From Candidatus Peribacteria bacterium (GTDB lineage Bacteria > Patescibacteriota > Gracilibacteria > Peribacterales > Peribacteraceae), in assembly GCA_016866875.1 (NCBI GenBank), contig VGKY01000006.1:1-56370 (forward strand): a stretch of 56,370 nt of DNA, written 5' to 3'. The translations under genes were made by a program, and so were the position numbers. This document shows positions 36,036 to 46,758 of this stretch, in pieces. The notes below the pieces were generated by a model. That model did not search any database. It worked only from the letters and a program-made list of their open reading frames with translations, and was not told the origin of the DNA. Every line of letters begins with the position of its first letter. The first letter of the stretch is position 1.

Positions 36036-37802
36036 TTATTTTTTCAGCAAGCTCTGGATCCTCCGCAGATGCTCCGCTGATTTTTCATACTCGGGGTTTC
36101 GCGAAACAACGATGGCGAGATTCTTTTGAGCCTCTGAGAGTAGTCCAAGCTCCGCCTCCATCGCCGCAAGTCGGTAGCGCCCTTCGATGTCGTGGGGACG
36201 GAGATCGAGGTAGGCGAGGAGCTCTCGCCGCGCATCCTCCCGTCGCCCGTACTTCTGGAGCATCACGCCGTAGTTGTAGTGTGCGTCGGGGGACTTTGGC
36301 GCGTGCTCTGCGCCCTTGGCAAAGGCCGCCAGGGCATCATCGATATTGCCCTGCTCGTCGAGGAGCGTCCCGAGGAGGGACCAGGCGGTTACCTCTTCTT
36401 CGAGCGCTGGGCGGTGCGGTGGTATCTGTGCGATGCCCGTGCGTAGCATCTTCAGAGCTCCTGCCCTGTCTCCTTGTTTGCGCAGGTGCAGGGCGATATT
36501 GATCGATGCGGAGGTCAGCGAAGGGTCACTCTCTAGGGCTTTGCGCTGTAGGGCAAGCGAACGCTCCTCATCGCCCGCTGCGTAGAATGCAGCGCCAAGG
36601 TTGTTGAGCACCGGAGCGAAGTTTGGGTCGAGCGCGAGTGCTCGCTCGTAGAGGGCGATGCTACTGTTCCATGTCGCTGATTGCACGAAGGAGAGCGAGG
36701 CAAGGACCAAGGCCAGCCCCACTCCGGTGCTCTGAGCAATCCGCTTGGGCAGGCGCTCAGAGGCGCGCAGCAGCACCGATCCGAGAGCGACGGAAAGCCC
36801 GATGATCCCGAGGTATCCATAGCGATCCGTGGTCACGTACAGAGTGCCCTTCTTCCAGAAGTTCATGAAGCTCGGAGTCATCATGAGGGCAAAAAATGCC
36901 ATGCCCCATGCTGCAACCGGCAGGCGGCGCCTCTGTGTCCATGCCAGAACTCCCATGAGCGTCACTGCAGCTGCGACAGTGAGAAATTCCCCGTTTATGC
37001 CGATAGGTGTGCGCTGCGGATAATACGGGTTGAGCCCTATGGGAAGCAGAAATCTCGATACTGTAACTGTGAGAGCCTTCAGGGAAAGCAGCAGCTGATC
37101 GCCTGGCCTCATCACTTCTATCTGCGTTGTTTTCCCGAAGAGTGCGATCGCACCGAAGAGGAGCATCAGGCCGAAGAAGGGAGCGTAATCCTTCCAGCGC
37201 TTCTGTGTGTTCTCTCTGCCCTCCAGAAGCATCCATGCAACGGGCAAAAGGATCACGGATACTTTTGCGAGGAGTGCCAGAGCGAACGTCGCGATGCTCG
37301 TGTGGTACCACTTCCGGTCTCCCTCTTGTCGGAATCGTAGAAAGCTCCAGAAGGAGAGGAGAGCGAAGAACCCCGAGAGTACGTCTTTGCGTGCCGCAGC
37401 CCAGGACACCGCTTCGACGTTGAGGGGGTGGAGAGCGAAGAGCATCGCACAGAGTAGCCCCAAGCTCTCGCTCGCGGAGATCCGCTTCACACATGCGTAC
37501 ACGAGTACCACGCTTCCGAGGTGCAGCAGGAGATTGTCGATGTGGTAGAGCACGGGGTGTAGTCCTGTGATGCTGAATTCCACCTGGTATGTGAAGAGCG
37601 TCAGCGGCACGTAGAGCTCGGGATCGTAACTGGTGAATGCACGCCAGAGGAGCGTGGGAGAAAGCCCGTGCACCGTTTCATTTTGGACGATGAGGAGGAG
37701 GTCATCGAGCGAGACGAAGTCATGGGTGAAGACCCCGCGCAGGTACACGAGTGCAGTGATGGTGAGGATGCCGAGAAGGATTCTACAATGACGTTGTATC
37801 AT
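36036..37802 (-). CDS. TMTC-like membrane protein: GT-C domain plus TPR repeats
   Basis: 588 aa. Residues 1-385 have about ten transmembrane helices with the first-loop acidic pair SLDDLLLIVQNETVHG and FALHPLNVEAVSWAAARKDV, the hallmark of the TMTC/DUF1736 group. The last ~200 residues are TPR repeats (YERALALDPNFAPVLNNLGA, NYGVMLQKYGRREDARREL). Eukaryotic TMTCs O-mannosylate cadherins, and bacterial homologues are presumed glycosyltransferases. The stop codon directly abuts that of the convergent HTH gene, with no bases between. Could modify the Calx-beta or fibre proteins; that is speculation. Confidence 0.85.
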   Translation of the reverse strand: MIQRHCRILLGILTITALVYLRGVFTHDFVSLDDLLLIVQNETVHGLSPTLLWRAFTSYDPELYVPLTLFTYQVEFSITGLHPVLYHIDNLLLHLGSVVLVYACVKRISASESLGLLCAMLFALHPLNVEAVSWAAARKDVLSGFFALLSFWSFLRFRQEGDRKWYHTSIATFALALLAKVSVILLPVAWMLLEGRENTQKRWKDYAPFFGLMLLFGAIALFGKTTQIEVMRPGDQLLLSLKALTVTVSRFLLPIGLNPYYPQRTPIGINGEFLTVAAAVTLMGVLAWTQRRRLPVAAWGMAFFALMMTPSFMNFWKKGTLYVTTDRYGYLGIIGLSVALGSVLLRASERLPKRIAQSTGVGLALVLASLSFVQSATWNSSIALYERALALDPNFAPVLNNLGAAFYAAGDEERSLALQRKALESDPSLTSASINIALHLRKQGDRAGALKMLRTGIAQIPPHRPALEEEVTAWSLLGTLLDEQGNIDDALAAFAKGAEHAPKSPDAHYNYGVMLQKYGRREDARRELLAYLDLRPHDIEGRYRLAAMEAELGLLSEAQKNLAIVVSRNPEYEKSAEHLRRIQSLLKK

Positions 37803-37832
37803 CGCGGTCGTTGGCAGAGATGAAGTGTCACG

Positions 37833-38004
37833 CTGAGCGTAGTCGAAGCGTGATACGAATGCATGTGTCTATCCTTCGACTACGCTCAGGATGACACATG
37901 TGGAATGCTCAGGATGACACATGTGGAATGCTCAGGATGACACATGTGGAATGCTCAGGATGACACATGTGGAATGCTCAGGATGACACATATGGAATTC
38001 TCAG
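37833..38004. repeat. Inverted repeat followed by a 23-bp tandem array
   Basis: The 220-base gap between the TMTC-like gene and ligA holds a perfect 16-base inverted repeat, CTGAGCGTAGTCGAAG (37833-37848) and its complement (37874-37889). This belongs to a dispersed CTTCGACTACGCTCAGG-type repeat seen in many environmental genomes. The second arm overlaps five tandem 23-base units beginning CTCAGGATGACACATGTGG at 37885, 37908, 37931, 37954 and 37977. The last unit is diverged and a partial CTCAG follows at 38000-38004. No gene is visible in this gap. Confidence 0.9.
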
Positions 38005-38022
38005 CATTATTCATACATTCCT

Positions 38023-40212
<2,190 letters not shown>

Positions 40213-40282
40213 TCATTGAAGAATACGTAGAATTATAACATAATATATTTGAGATCATCACAGACTCCATTCTTCATTTTTT

Positions 40283-40897
40283 ATGCCCTCCGGTCTCCAC
40301 CAGCTCTTTGCCGCAGACGCTAGGTTGGCGCATCCGACATCCATCTTACCGCAGGAAGCCCATCGTCTTTTGCATGGACGGAGAGCTGCAGGAGTAGGGA
40401 AAGACGAGGCTCACGTCCGGAGACGTTGAGCGTGCTGTGAAGGCAGTACTTGGTGCCGAACGCTTCAAGCTATGTGAAAAAAACACGCGAGATGGATAGT
40501 GCGAACAGCGTCGGCGATATGCGTTTCCACGTGAATTGTCATTTTCAGAAGGATGCTCCGGTTCTTGCGGCTCGCAGCGTTCCGCAGACGATTCCAAGCA
40601 TCGAAGAGCTTGGGTTTCAGGAGTCAGCTCCGTGAGTGTGTGTGTTGCCTCCAAGACGGGCTCGTACTCTTTACCGGTCCTACAGGATCGGGAAAATCCA
40701 CATCGCTTGCGGCGCTCATTCACAAGATCAACGCCGAGCGTGCCGAGCACATCATCCGCAATCACCGCGCTGCAAAGCTGAAGTTCGTTCTCCAGACAGT
40801 GAGTCCCGTCGGCATGGTGACCGTCGAAGCGGATGCCAAGAGGCTCCTCAAAGAAAGAAAGATCAGTAAGGAGACGTTTGCCTGGGCGAGGTTGTAG
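40283..40897 (+). pseudogene. pilT: Decayed pilT-like twitching ATPase
   Basis: PilT-type pieces appear in order but in different frames. MPSGLHQLFAADARLAHP comes from the ATG at 40283. A GDVERAVKAVLGAERFKLCE piece follows in a shifted frame. Then VGDMRFHVNCHFQKDAPVLA and PQTIPSIEELGF (40510-40625), then after another shift GLVLFTGPTGSGKSTSLAAL with an intact Walker A. The frame then jumps from AEHII to a C-terminal-like KFVLQTV...ADAKRLL piece without the Walker B or His box. So there are at least two or three indels plus an internal deletion. The intact gene would power type IV pilus retraction; other pil genes are not in the window. Confidence 0.85.
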
Positions 40898-41202
40898 CGA
40901 ATGTGAACTGTACCAAGCCCCCTAGCCCCAACGAAGGGGGAAATCAAAATATTCCCTCTCCCTACGGGAGAGCCTGCCTGCCAGCAGGCAAGGGCTAGGG
41001 TGGGTCTTAGACGAATGGCAGGGGTTAGGGTGAGGGGTCAGACCACAGAAAAGGTTAGGGTAAGGGGGGGGGTTCTATCATCCTATAGAACGCCTTCAAT
41101 CGGCTTTCCATCGCAGAATTACCGTGCCAATCTGTGAAGTGCATTTATCACCACATCACCTTCTTGATTCTTGTAAAGAACAGCGTAGCATAGGGAGTTG
41201 TC
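40898..41202. repeat. Non-coding repeat-rich spacer with GGGTTAGGGTGAGGGG-type repeats
   Basis: No gene is visible. The segment has several degenerate GGGCTAGGGTGGG/GGGGTTAGGGTGAGGGG units (about 40990-41070). It also has a near-palindrome, CCTGCCTGCCAGCAGGCA, at 40973-40990, which recurs as a perfect palindrome at 51816-51835. These are typical dispersed intergenic repeats. The promoter of the following regulator should lie near the right end. Confidence 0.6.
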
Positions 41203-42024
41203 GTGACTACGTTGCCTGCATCCGTCGAGCAGTATCTCTCCGAGTCCGGGTTTTCCGGCACGGAGATCCTCATCTTAAAGCACCTGCTTGAAGGAGGCGC
41301 GATGACCCTGCGCGAGCTTGCTGCGAAAACCGGTAAATCGACCGGCGTTCTCGACTCGGCGAGCAAGAAACTTCTTTCCAAGGGTATTCTTGCAAAGGGC
41401 ATCATCAACGATACTCCGAAGCTCAAGCTCTCTTCATCCGAAGCAATCGTGGAGTGGGTGCGTGAAGATAGGAAGCAGAAGCAGGCGGTATACGAGCGCA
41501 GAGAGAAGGATCTGGAGTCTTTTATGGCCTCTCTTTCCGTCGATGTCAGCCGTGCGGACATCCAGCACTACGAGGGGTTGAGCGGTCTGGAAAAGGCCTA
41601 CAGGAAACTGCTGGAGGAGTGTGGCGGCGTGATGTGTCACTTTTTGCCGGTGCGTCACATAGAGACCGAGGATCCACTCAGGGATTTCCTCATGCAGTTC
41701 TTCTGTCTACGCTACCGCCAGAAGGTGATCACCCGCGTCATCGCTCACGACACGCCGCTCGGGAGGCGCTACCAGAGTCGCGATCCCTTCGAGCATCGCC
41801 AGACAGTGCTGGTTCCCGAGGAGGTGTATGCGTTTAATACGGAGAAAGTCGTTGCAGGTGATTGGGTTGGGACATTCAATCATGCGGAGCAGAAAGCGTT
41901 TCTGATTCGCAGCAAAGAAATGGCACAAACAGAGAAAGTGATGTTTGAGGCGGTATGGAAGCAGGAGATGAAGAAGACGGTTCAGAGTGGTGCTGCGGTG
42001 GCATGCGCGCCGGCCGGTTGTTAG
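41203..42024 (+). CDS. TrmB-like transcriptional regulator
   Basis: 273 aa starting at a GTG (41203) preceded by GGGAG. N-terminal winged HTH (about 1-70: LSESGFSGTEILILKHLLEG, LAAKTGKSTGVLDSASKKLL), a coiled linker (EDRKQKQAVYERREKDLES), and an effector-like domain (YEGLSGLEKAYRKLLEE onwards). Layout matches the TrmB-like regulator at 22334, but the two are distant. Its target is unknown; the downstream sensor remnant at 42061 is the nearest same-strand gene. The Cys-rich end AVACAPAGC is unusual. Confidence 0.8.
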   Translation: MTTLPASVEQYLSESGFSGTEILILKHLLEGGAMTLRELAAKTGKSTGVLDSASKKLLSKGILAKGIINDTPKLKLSSSEAIVEWVREDRKQKQAVYERREKDLESFMASLSVDVSRADIQHYEGLSGLEKAYRKLLEECGGVMCHFLPVRHIETEDPLRDFLMQFFCLRYRQKVITRVIAHDTPLGRRYQSRDPFEHRQTVLVPEEVYAFNTEKVVAGDWVGTFNHAEQKAFLIRSKEMAQTEKVMFEAVWKQEMKKTVQSGAAVACAPAGC

Positions 42025-42060
42025 AGAAATGGAAGTACGAACGAAGATGGTATCTTCTGC

Positions 42061-42771
42061 GTGGGAGTGTTCTTGAGCCGGAGGAGCGTAATGGTGTTTG
42101 CGATTTGCGCGGTGCTTGCAGCAAGTCTGACATGGGGGATGTACAGGCATACGTATCATCTGAATCTTGAGCGACTGCGCGAGCGTGCCATGGGTATAGC
42201 TGCTACTGTCGCCTTGCAGTTTGATGCAAGCGATCTTGAGGAGCTGAAGACCTACAGAGACGTTTCCAAGCCTGTCTACAAAAAGGTTGTGGACATGCTC
42301 AACGATATCCGGGAGCAGAACCCATGCGTGAAGTACGCATACATCATGCGGCCCACCGAGAATCCGTACTATTGGAAGTTGGTAACGGACGCGGATTCAT
42401 ATCCCTTATTACCTTTTGTTGATCTCGATGGCGATGGCCTTTTGAACGATCAGATTGCTCCGGGACATATGTGGTTGGATGAAAGGCCGAAAGAATCAGC
42501 AAAAGTGCATGGCTTACTCAAGCCAACAGCCGATCAACATGCTCATTAAGATCCTTGGGGCGTATGGATTGGGGGAGTAGCACCAATTACGAAAGACAGT
42601 AAGCCATTTGCAATTATTGGGATAGACTTCAACGCCAGTGATGTAACTGACATGACATGGTCTGCGATTACCCCCTCAGTGCTGATAGCTTTCTTCTTGG
42701 CAACCTTAGTAATGTTTAGGCTATTGGCACATAACTTGTTTACATTTAGGGCACTGCTTACTCAGCACTAA
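42061..42771 (+). pseudogene. Membrane sensor protein with an in-frame stop and no kinase domain
   Basis: Starts MGVFLSRRSVMVFAICAVLA with TM1, then an extracellular sensor domain (LNDIREQNPCVKYAYIMRPT, VDLDGDGLLNDQ). It hits TAA at 42547-42549. The same frame continues without further breaks as DPWGVWIGGVAPITKDSKPF and AIIGIDFNASDV, then a second transmembrane segment, ending at TAA 42769-42771. The continuation aligns with the end of the sensor domain of the kinase at 43322 (YWGLLYSAYAPIKKKNGD, AIDIDISDY). So one nonsense codon interrupts a sensor, and the kinase module after TM2 is absent. Probably a broken relic; a truncated sensor or read-through product is less likely. Confidence 0.8.
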
Positions 42772-43285
42772 ACTTTAGTTTTTGCTCCAAATACCAAGAC
42801 AGATATTCCTTATTTTTTGCAATAAACTCGGGATTCTTCCATGCTGTTCCGTCAATATTTTTTCTACAGGTGATACTGTTGCACTTGCATACAAACATCA
42901 AACCGATTCCACTCGTCTCAGCTGTCTCGTAATCGAAACAGATTTCTTCTCCCACGGCGATATCACGTCTCGCAACGAGAATGATTTGCCCCTTTATTCC
43001 AGCATTTGGGCTGCATGAATGATTAAATCTTTCAGAATCCTCTATGGGATCCTGTGGTCTTATAGGACCCATATAATATCCCCAGTAAACACCGAATGGA
43101 TTTAATAGCATTTTTGGATACTTCTTTGCCAGATTTACCATATCCTTCTCGGCATAAATTTTCCCACCCCAAATCGCAATAACTTCGTCCTTTTCTATCT
43201 TCTCTGAAGCGAAAACACCAAAGTTGTCCAATAATGAACTGCCTATAACACACTTTTTACTCAATGCGGAGTGGCTGTTCGGCAT
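42758..43285 (-). CDS. SET-domain protein (putative lysine methyltransferase)
   Basis: 175 aa from the ATG at 43285 (MPNSHSALSKKCVIGSSLLD); the in-frame upstream extension to 43336 overlaps the start of the divergent kinase gene. SET hallmarks are complete: GVFASEKIEKDEVIAIWGG, RFNHSCSPNA (NHSCSPNA at 88-95) and GEEICFDYE (112-120), then a post-SET-like Cys cluster CKCNSITC (133-140). These form the SAM and substrate-lysine site of protein lysine methyltransferases. Bacterial SET proteins are sporadic and often transferred; the gene is AT-rich compared with flanking genes. Substrate unknown. It overlaps the tail of the broken sensor by 14 bases. Confidence 0.88.
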   Translation of the reverse strand: MPNSHSALSKKCVIGSSLLDNFGVFASEKIEKDEVIAIWGGKIYAEKDMVNLAKKYPKMLLNPFGVYWGYYMGPIRPQDPIEDSERFNHSCSPNAGIKGQIILVARRDIAVGEEICFDYETAETSGIGLMFVCKCNSITCRKNIDGTAWKNPEFIAKNKEYLSWYLEQKLKFSAE

Positions 43286-43321
43286 TGCCGCGTAGCGGGT
43301 AAAATGGTATCTTAGTACGAT

Positions 43322-44743
43322 ATGCGTGAACCACAAGAGCTAGCAGTGGGTAGGTTGCGTAATGCAAGCGTCATTGTTGCACTCATAACATCTGCTGCTG
43401 CTCTGATTCTTATCATCGGCATGTATTGGTATACAAAGTCTCTGCTGAATAAGCGGTTGGATGCACGCATGGTTTCTATGGTCTCAACAGCATCACTGTT
43501 ATTCTCCGGAGAGGATATTGGGGCATTTTTAGCACATCCAGTAGAGTCCAGGCTAAAACTGCCCTTTCATCGCTCATTGGTACTGCAATTGAGGAGCATC
43601 AAAAGAGCCAATCCAGATATAACTTTTGCCTATCTCCTTGAGCCCACCCAAGAAGCGGATTCAATGTTGTTCATTGCGGATGCAGATGTATTGGCTCTTA
43701 AGCCGGAACTCAACTTTAATAAAGATGAAGTTACAGACGAAGGATTTCCTGGTTCCGAGTACGATGTATCAGAAATCGAAGCTATACAAAGTGGTAAGGC
43801 TTTTGGTGAGGCAACAACGAGTCCTGAGATTTACGAGGATTACTGGGGACTTTTGTATTCTGCATATGCGCCAATCAAAAAAAAGAATGGAGATGTAGTC
43901 GCGATGTTAGCGATCGATATTGATATTTCTGATTACAATCGTCTGATAAAAGCAACTTTTCTGCCATTTGGACTAATTTCCATTGTCATGATTGCTCTGA
44001 TATCCGGCCTTGCATTTGGACTCTTAAAGTTGTGGGGAAGCCGCATGGAGCTCATGCAAGAGCTCGATCGTCAAAAAGATGAACTCCTTGGCATCGTCAG
44101 CCATCAACTTGCTACACCGATCTCCGCATTGAAGTGGGACTTTGAAATGCTCCTTGATGGAGACTTTGGAAAATTCAATAAAGAGCAGGAGGAATTCTTT
44201 GGAAAATTGCAGGGGGTCGCAAAGCATCTAGCCGATCTCGCTTCGATGATTCTCGATGTATCGCGCATCCAGCTCGGACGCGTCAAAGTGGATCGCACGG
44301 ATCTAGATCTCAAGGAGTTCTTCGGCGAGATCATGACGATCATGGAGGCCAAGGCGCAGGAGCGGAAGGTACACCTCACGTCGACGATTTCCGACAAGGT
44401 CGGCATCGCCTCGCTCGATAAGCGCCTCATGCGCATGATCGTGGAGAACCTGATGAGCAATGCCATCAAGTACACGCCGGAAGGGGGCAAGGTGAAGCTG
44501 GATGTCTCCTCAACACACCAAGAGCTCAAGATCGTTGTGAGCGACACGGGATGTGGTATTCCAAAGCAGGATCAAGACAAGATCTTCGGCAAGCTTTTCC
44601 GTGCGAGCAACGCCTGCAATGTCGACGGTAATGGATTCGGGTTGTATGTGGTGAAGGGTGCCGTGGAGGCGCAGGGCGGCACTAGTCGTTTTGAAAGCGC
44701 AGAAGGCAAAGGAAGTACCTTCATTGTAACACTGCCAATTTAG
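43322..44743 (+). CDS. Sensor histidine kinase, orphan
   Basis: 473 aa. TM1 about 15-37, extracellular Cache-like sensor 38-210, TM2 about 213-238. HisKA phosphoacceptor GIVSHQLATPISALK (H261). HATPase_c with N box NLMSNAIKY (N378), G1 DTGCGIP (406-412) and G2 GNGFGLYVV (434-442). Signals by phosphorylating a response regulator, but none is encoded nearby. The sensor half is AT-rich while the catalytic half from about 44230 on is GC-rich like the genome. This suggests the sensor half was swapped in by recombination. Related to the broken sensor at 42061. Confidence 0.92.
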   Translation: MREPQELAVGRLRNASVIVALITSAAALILIIGMYWYTKSLLNKRLDARMVSMVSTASLLFSGEDIGAFLAHPVESRLKLPFHRSLVLQLRSIKRANPDITFAYLLEPTQEADSMLFIADADVLALKPELNFNKDEVTDEGFPGSEYDVSEIEAIQSGKAFGEATTSPEIYEDYWGLLYSAYAPIKKKNGDVVAMLAIDIDISDYNRLIKATFLPFGLISIVMIALISGLAFGLLKLWGSRMELMQELDRQKDELLGIVSHQLATPISALKWDFEMLLDGDFGKFNKEQEEFFGKLQGVAKHLADLASMILDVSRIQLGRVKVDRTDLDLKEFFGEIMTIMEAKAQERKVHLTSTISDKVGIASLDKRLMRMIVENLMSNAIKYTPEGGKVKLDVSSTHQELKIVVSDTGCGIPKQDQDKIFGKLFRASNACNVDGNGFGLYVVKGAVEAQGGTSRFESAEGKGSTFIVTLPI

Positions 44744-44746
44744 AAG

Positions 44747-45643
44747 TTAGGAAACCATCCAAACCCCCAGAACCATCACGCAGATATTCGTTAATCGCAA
44801 GAATAGTGTTTGATAGTGCTTTGAGGCGATATTTCGGACTTTATTTTTGAAAAATAGCATGGAAAAGATAAAGGCAAATCCCGGAGCGGTGCCATCTATA
44901 GCGGCAACGAGAGACGGTTCACCGCTCAGGTGAATGGATTTTTGTAACGATCCGTATGCAACTAGGTTCATGATTTCCACACCTATAAATATGTTGATCG
45001 ACGAAGAAAGTTTTTGGTAATTTTGAGAGAATGACCTTCTCACACTTGGCATGAGTAATGGAAAAACACCTGCCACAATCATTCCAGTAGTTATACTTAA
45101 AAATCCGCTATGAAAATCTACTCTCTTAAATATGTATGCCATGAGTAATAACGCTGTCACTTGTAGAACCACAGCAACAAGCATGAGTAAAAGGGCAAAG
45201 ATGTTTTCTGTTGATTTGGTATCCAATGCACTGAGTCCGATTGACGCAAGAACAATGAGATATATTCCTCTGTATTGATCAAGCTCAAGTACACTTCCGA
45301 GGAATAAGTAACTCAGTATGGGCAACAGCGCAGGCACCATATTCCAATATCCAGCGATAGTGCCGGCAGTGCTGTATGAAAGTGCCTTAAAATAGAGCCC
45401 TTGGTTTATCTGTATTATTACACCAACTATCAGGCATAGAAGAAGATCCGCATTTTCTGGAAAATGTATTACTTTGACAATTGGTAAAGTGAAAGGTATT
45501 GCAAAAAAGATGGATATTGATGCTAGGGCGCTAGTTATGACACCCATGTAAGGTTTTTGTAAAATGTTATCTACGCAGTATTCATCCACTACATATACCG
45601 TTGCAAAACAGATCGCCGAAAATAGAGCAACTGCCAGCCACAC
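44747..45643 (-). CDS. EamA/DMT-superfamily permease
   Basis: 298 aa with ten predicted transmembrane helices in two five-helix halves, short loops and MWLAVALFSAICFATVYVVD at the start. IDGTAPGFAFIFSMLFFKNK in the second half fits the EamA pattern of drug/metabolite exporters. Strongly AT-rich compared with its neighbours. The stop is 3 bases from that of the convergent histidine kinase. Substrate unknown; lying in the same orientation after agmatine deiminase, transport of a polyamine or amino acid is conceivable but unsupported. Confidence 0.75.
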   Translation of the reverse strand: MWLAVALFSAICFATVYVVDEYCVDNILQKPYMGVITSALASISIFFAIPFTLPIVKVIHFPENADLLLCLIVGVIIQINQGLYFKALSYSTAGTIAGYWNMVPALLPILSYLFLGSVLELDQYRGIYLIVLASIGLSALDTKSTENIFALLLMLVAVVLQVTALLLMAYIFKRVDFHSGFLSITTGMIVAGVFPLLMPSVRRSFSQNYQKLSSSINIFIGVEIMNLVAYGSLQKSIHLSGEPSLVAAIDGTAPGFAFIFSMLFFKNKVRNIASKHYQTLFLRLTNICVMVLGVWMVS

Positions 45644-45668
45644 AATATTTATTTATAATATAAATATA

Positions 45669-46733
45669 TTATTTAGTCAAAATATATTGCTGTGTTGCAC
45701 AATGCACCGACCCATATCCCCAAATCAGCTCCCGACAGTCGATTCCCACTACCCTACGATCTGGGAAGCACTTTTGAAGGGTGTCTAGGGTCTCGGAATC
45801 GGCATTTTGGGAATAGATAGGCACTATAACAACGCTATTGGCGATATAGAAGTTGGCATAGCTCGCCGCCATGCGTCGGCCATCCACGATACACGGGCGA
45901 GGCATGGGGAGGGAGACCACGGTGAGCGGAGTGCCGTCTTCGTCGCGCATGGTTTGCAGGCGGTGCAGATTTTCCTGGAGTGGGGCATAGTTTTCATCCT
46001 GTGGGTCGTCCTCCACCACCGTCACGACAGTGCTTTTTCCGGTGAAGCGCGTGATGTCATCGATGTGCCCTGTGGTGTCGTCTCCCGCGATGCCTTCTTT
46101 CAGCCAGAGCACGTTGGTGACGCCGAGGTAGTCGCGGAGTTTCTGCTCGATTTGTTCTTTGGTGAGCCCGGGGTTGCGGTCAGGACTGAGGAGGCAGCTC
46201 TCTGTGGTGATCACGCTTCCCGTGCCGTTGACGTCGATGGATCCTCCTTCGAGGACGATGCCAGCGTCGAAGCGCTCACTGCTTTGCAGTGGCATCTTGT
46301 CGGGAACGTCGTTACCGATGAGGAGGTCTTGGTACTTGTTGCCGTAGGCGTTGTATTTCCATTTGCTGTAGCCCACCTCTCTTTTTCCGTCCCTTTCTCG
46401 CACGAGAAAGGTGGGGCCGAAGTCACGAAACCACACATCGCCGGTTTCGATGCGGTGGAGAACGAGGTTGTCAGGTTTTCCCTGTAGCGCCTTCAGCGCA
46501 CGCGCTTCCACATCGGCATTGGCAACGGCGAGATGCACCGTTTCATGAGGTGTGAGTGCAGCGATCATCTGTGCAAACGCTTTCTCGGCTCCCTCGAGGT
46601 GCCCTTCCCATGTCTCCATATTGTACGGCCAACTCAGCCACGTCCCCTCGTGTCGCTCCCACTCCGCAGGCATGCGGTATCCGAGATCTGCGGGCGATCC
46701 GGTCGTAAACGGCGATTCACGAAAGCGTGCCAT
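45669..46733 (-). CDS. aguA: Agmatine deiminase
   Basis: 354 aa from the ATG at 46733 (MARFRESPFTTGSPADLGYR). Guanidino-group-modifying family with catalytic residues present: ETGDVWFRDFGPTFL, LEGGSIDVNG, TTGHIDD (H223) and the nucleophile in GSVHCATQQ (C345). It converts agmatine to N-carbamoylputrescine plus ammonia. The normally more common GGGNIHCITQQ reads YGSVHCATQQ here. With the amidase at 51890 and the PLP decarboxylase at 52900 it completes a route from arginine to putrescine. AguA is 5 kb away from these, separated by an exported giant protein and a lipoprotein. Confidence 0.93.
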   Translation of the reverse strand: MARFRESPFTTGSPADLGYRMPAEWERHEGTWLSWPYNMETWEGHLEGAEKAFAQMIAALTPHETVHLAVANADVEARALKALQGKPDNLVLHRIETGDVWFRDFGPTFLVRERDGKREVGYSKWKYNAYGNKYQDLLIGNDVPDKMPLQSSERFDAGIVLEGGSIDVNGTGSVITTESCLLSPDRNPGLTKEQIEQKLRDYLGVTNVLWLKEGIAGDDTTGHIDDITRFTGKSTVVTVVEDDPQDENYAPLQENLHRLQTMRDEDGTPLTVVSLPMPRPCIVDGRRMAASYANFYIANSVVIVPIYSQNADSETLDTLQKCFPDRRVVGIDCRELIWGYGSVHCATQQYILTK

Positions 46734-46758
46734 TGCGGGGGGAGTGTAGGGGGGATTG

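Noticed and set aside
37885-38004. Tandem 23-bp repeats as a CRISPR array
   Set aside because: The units are contiguous with no unique spacers, and no cas gene is present.
42547-42549. Reading the TAA as a reassigned sense codon
   Set aside because: TAA ends many intact genes here (for example at 24821 and 33916), and the known CPR recoding involves UGA, which is a stop in this window.
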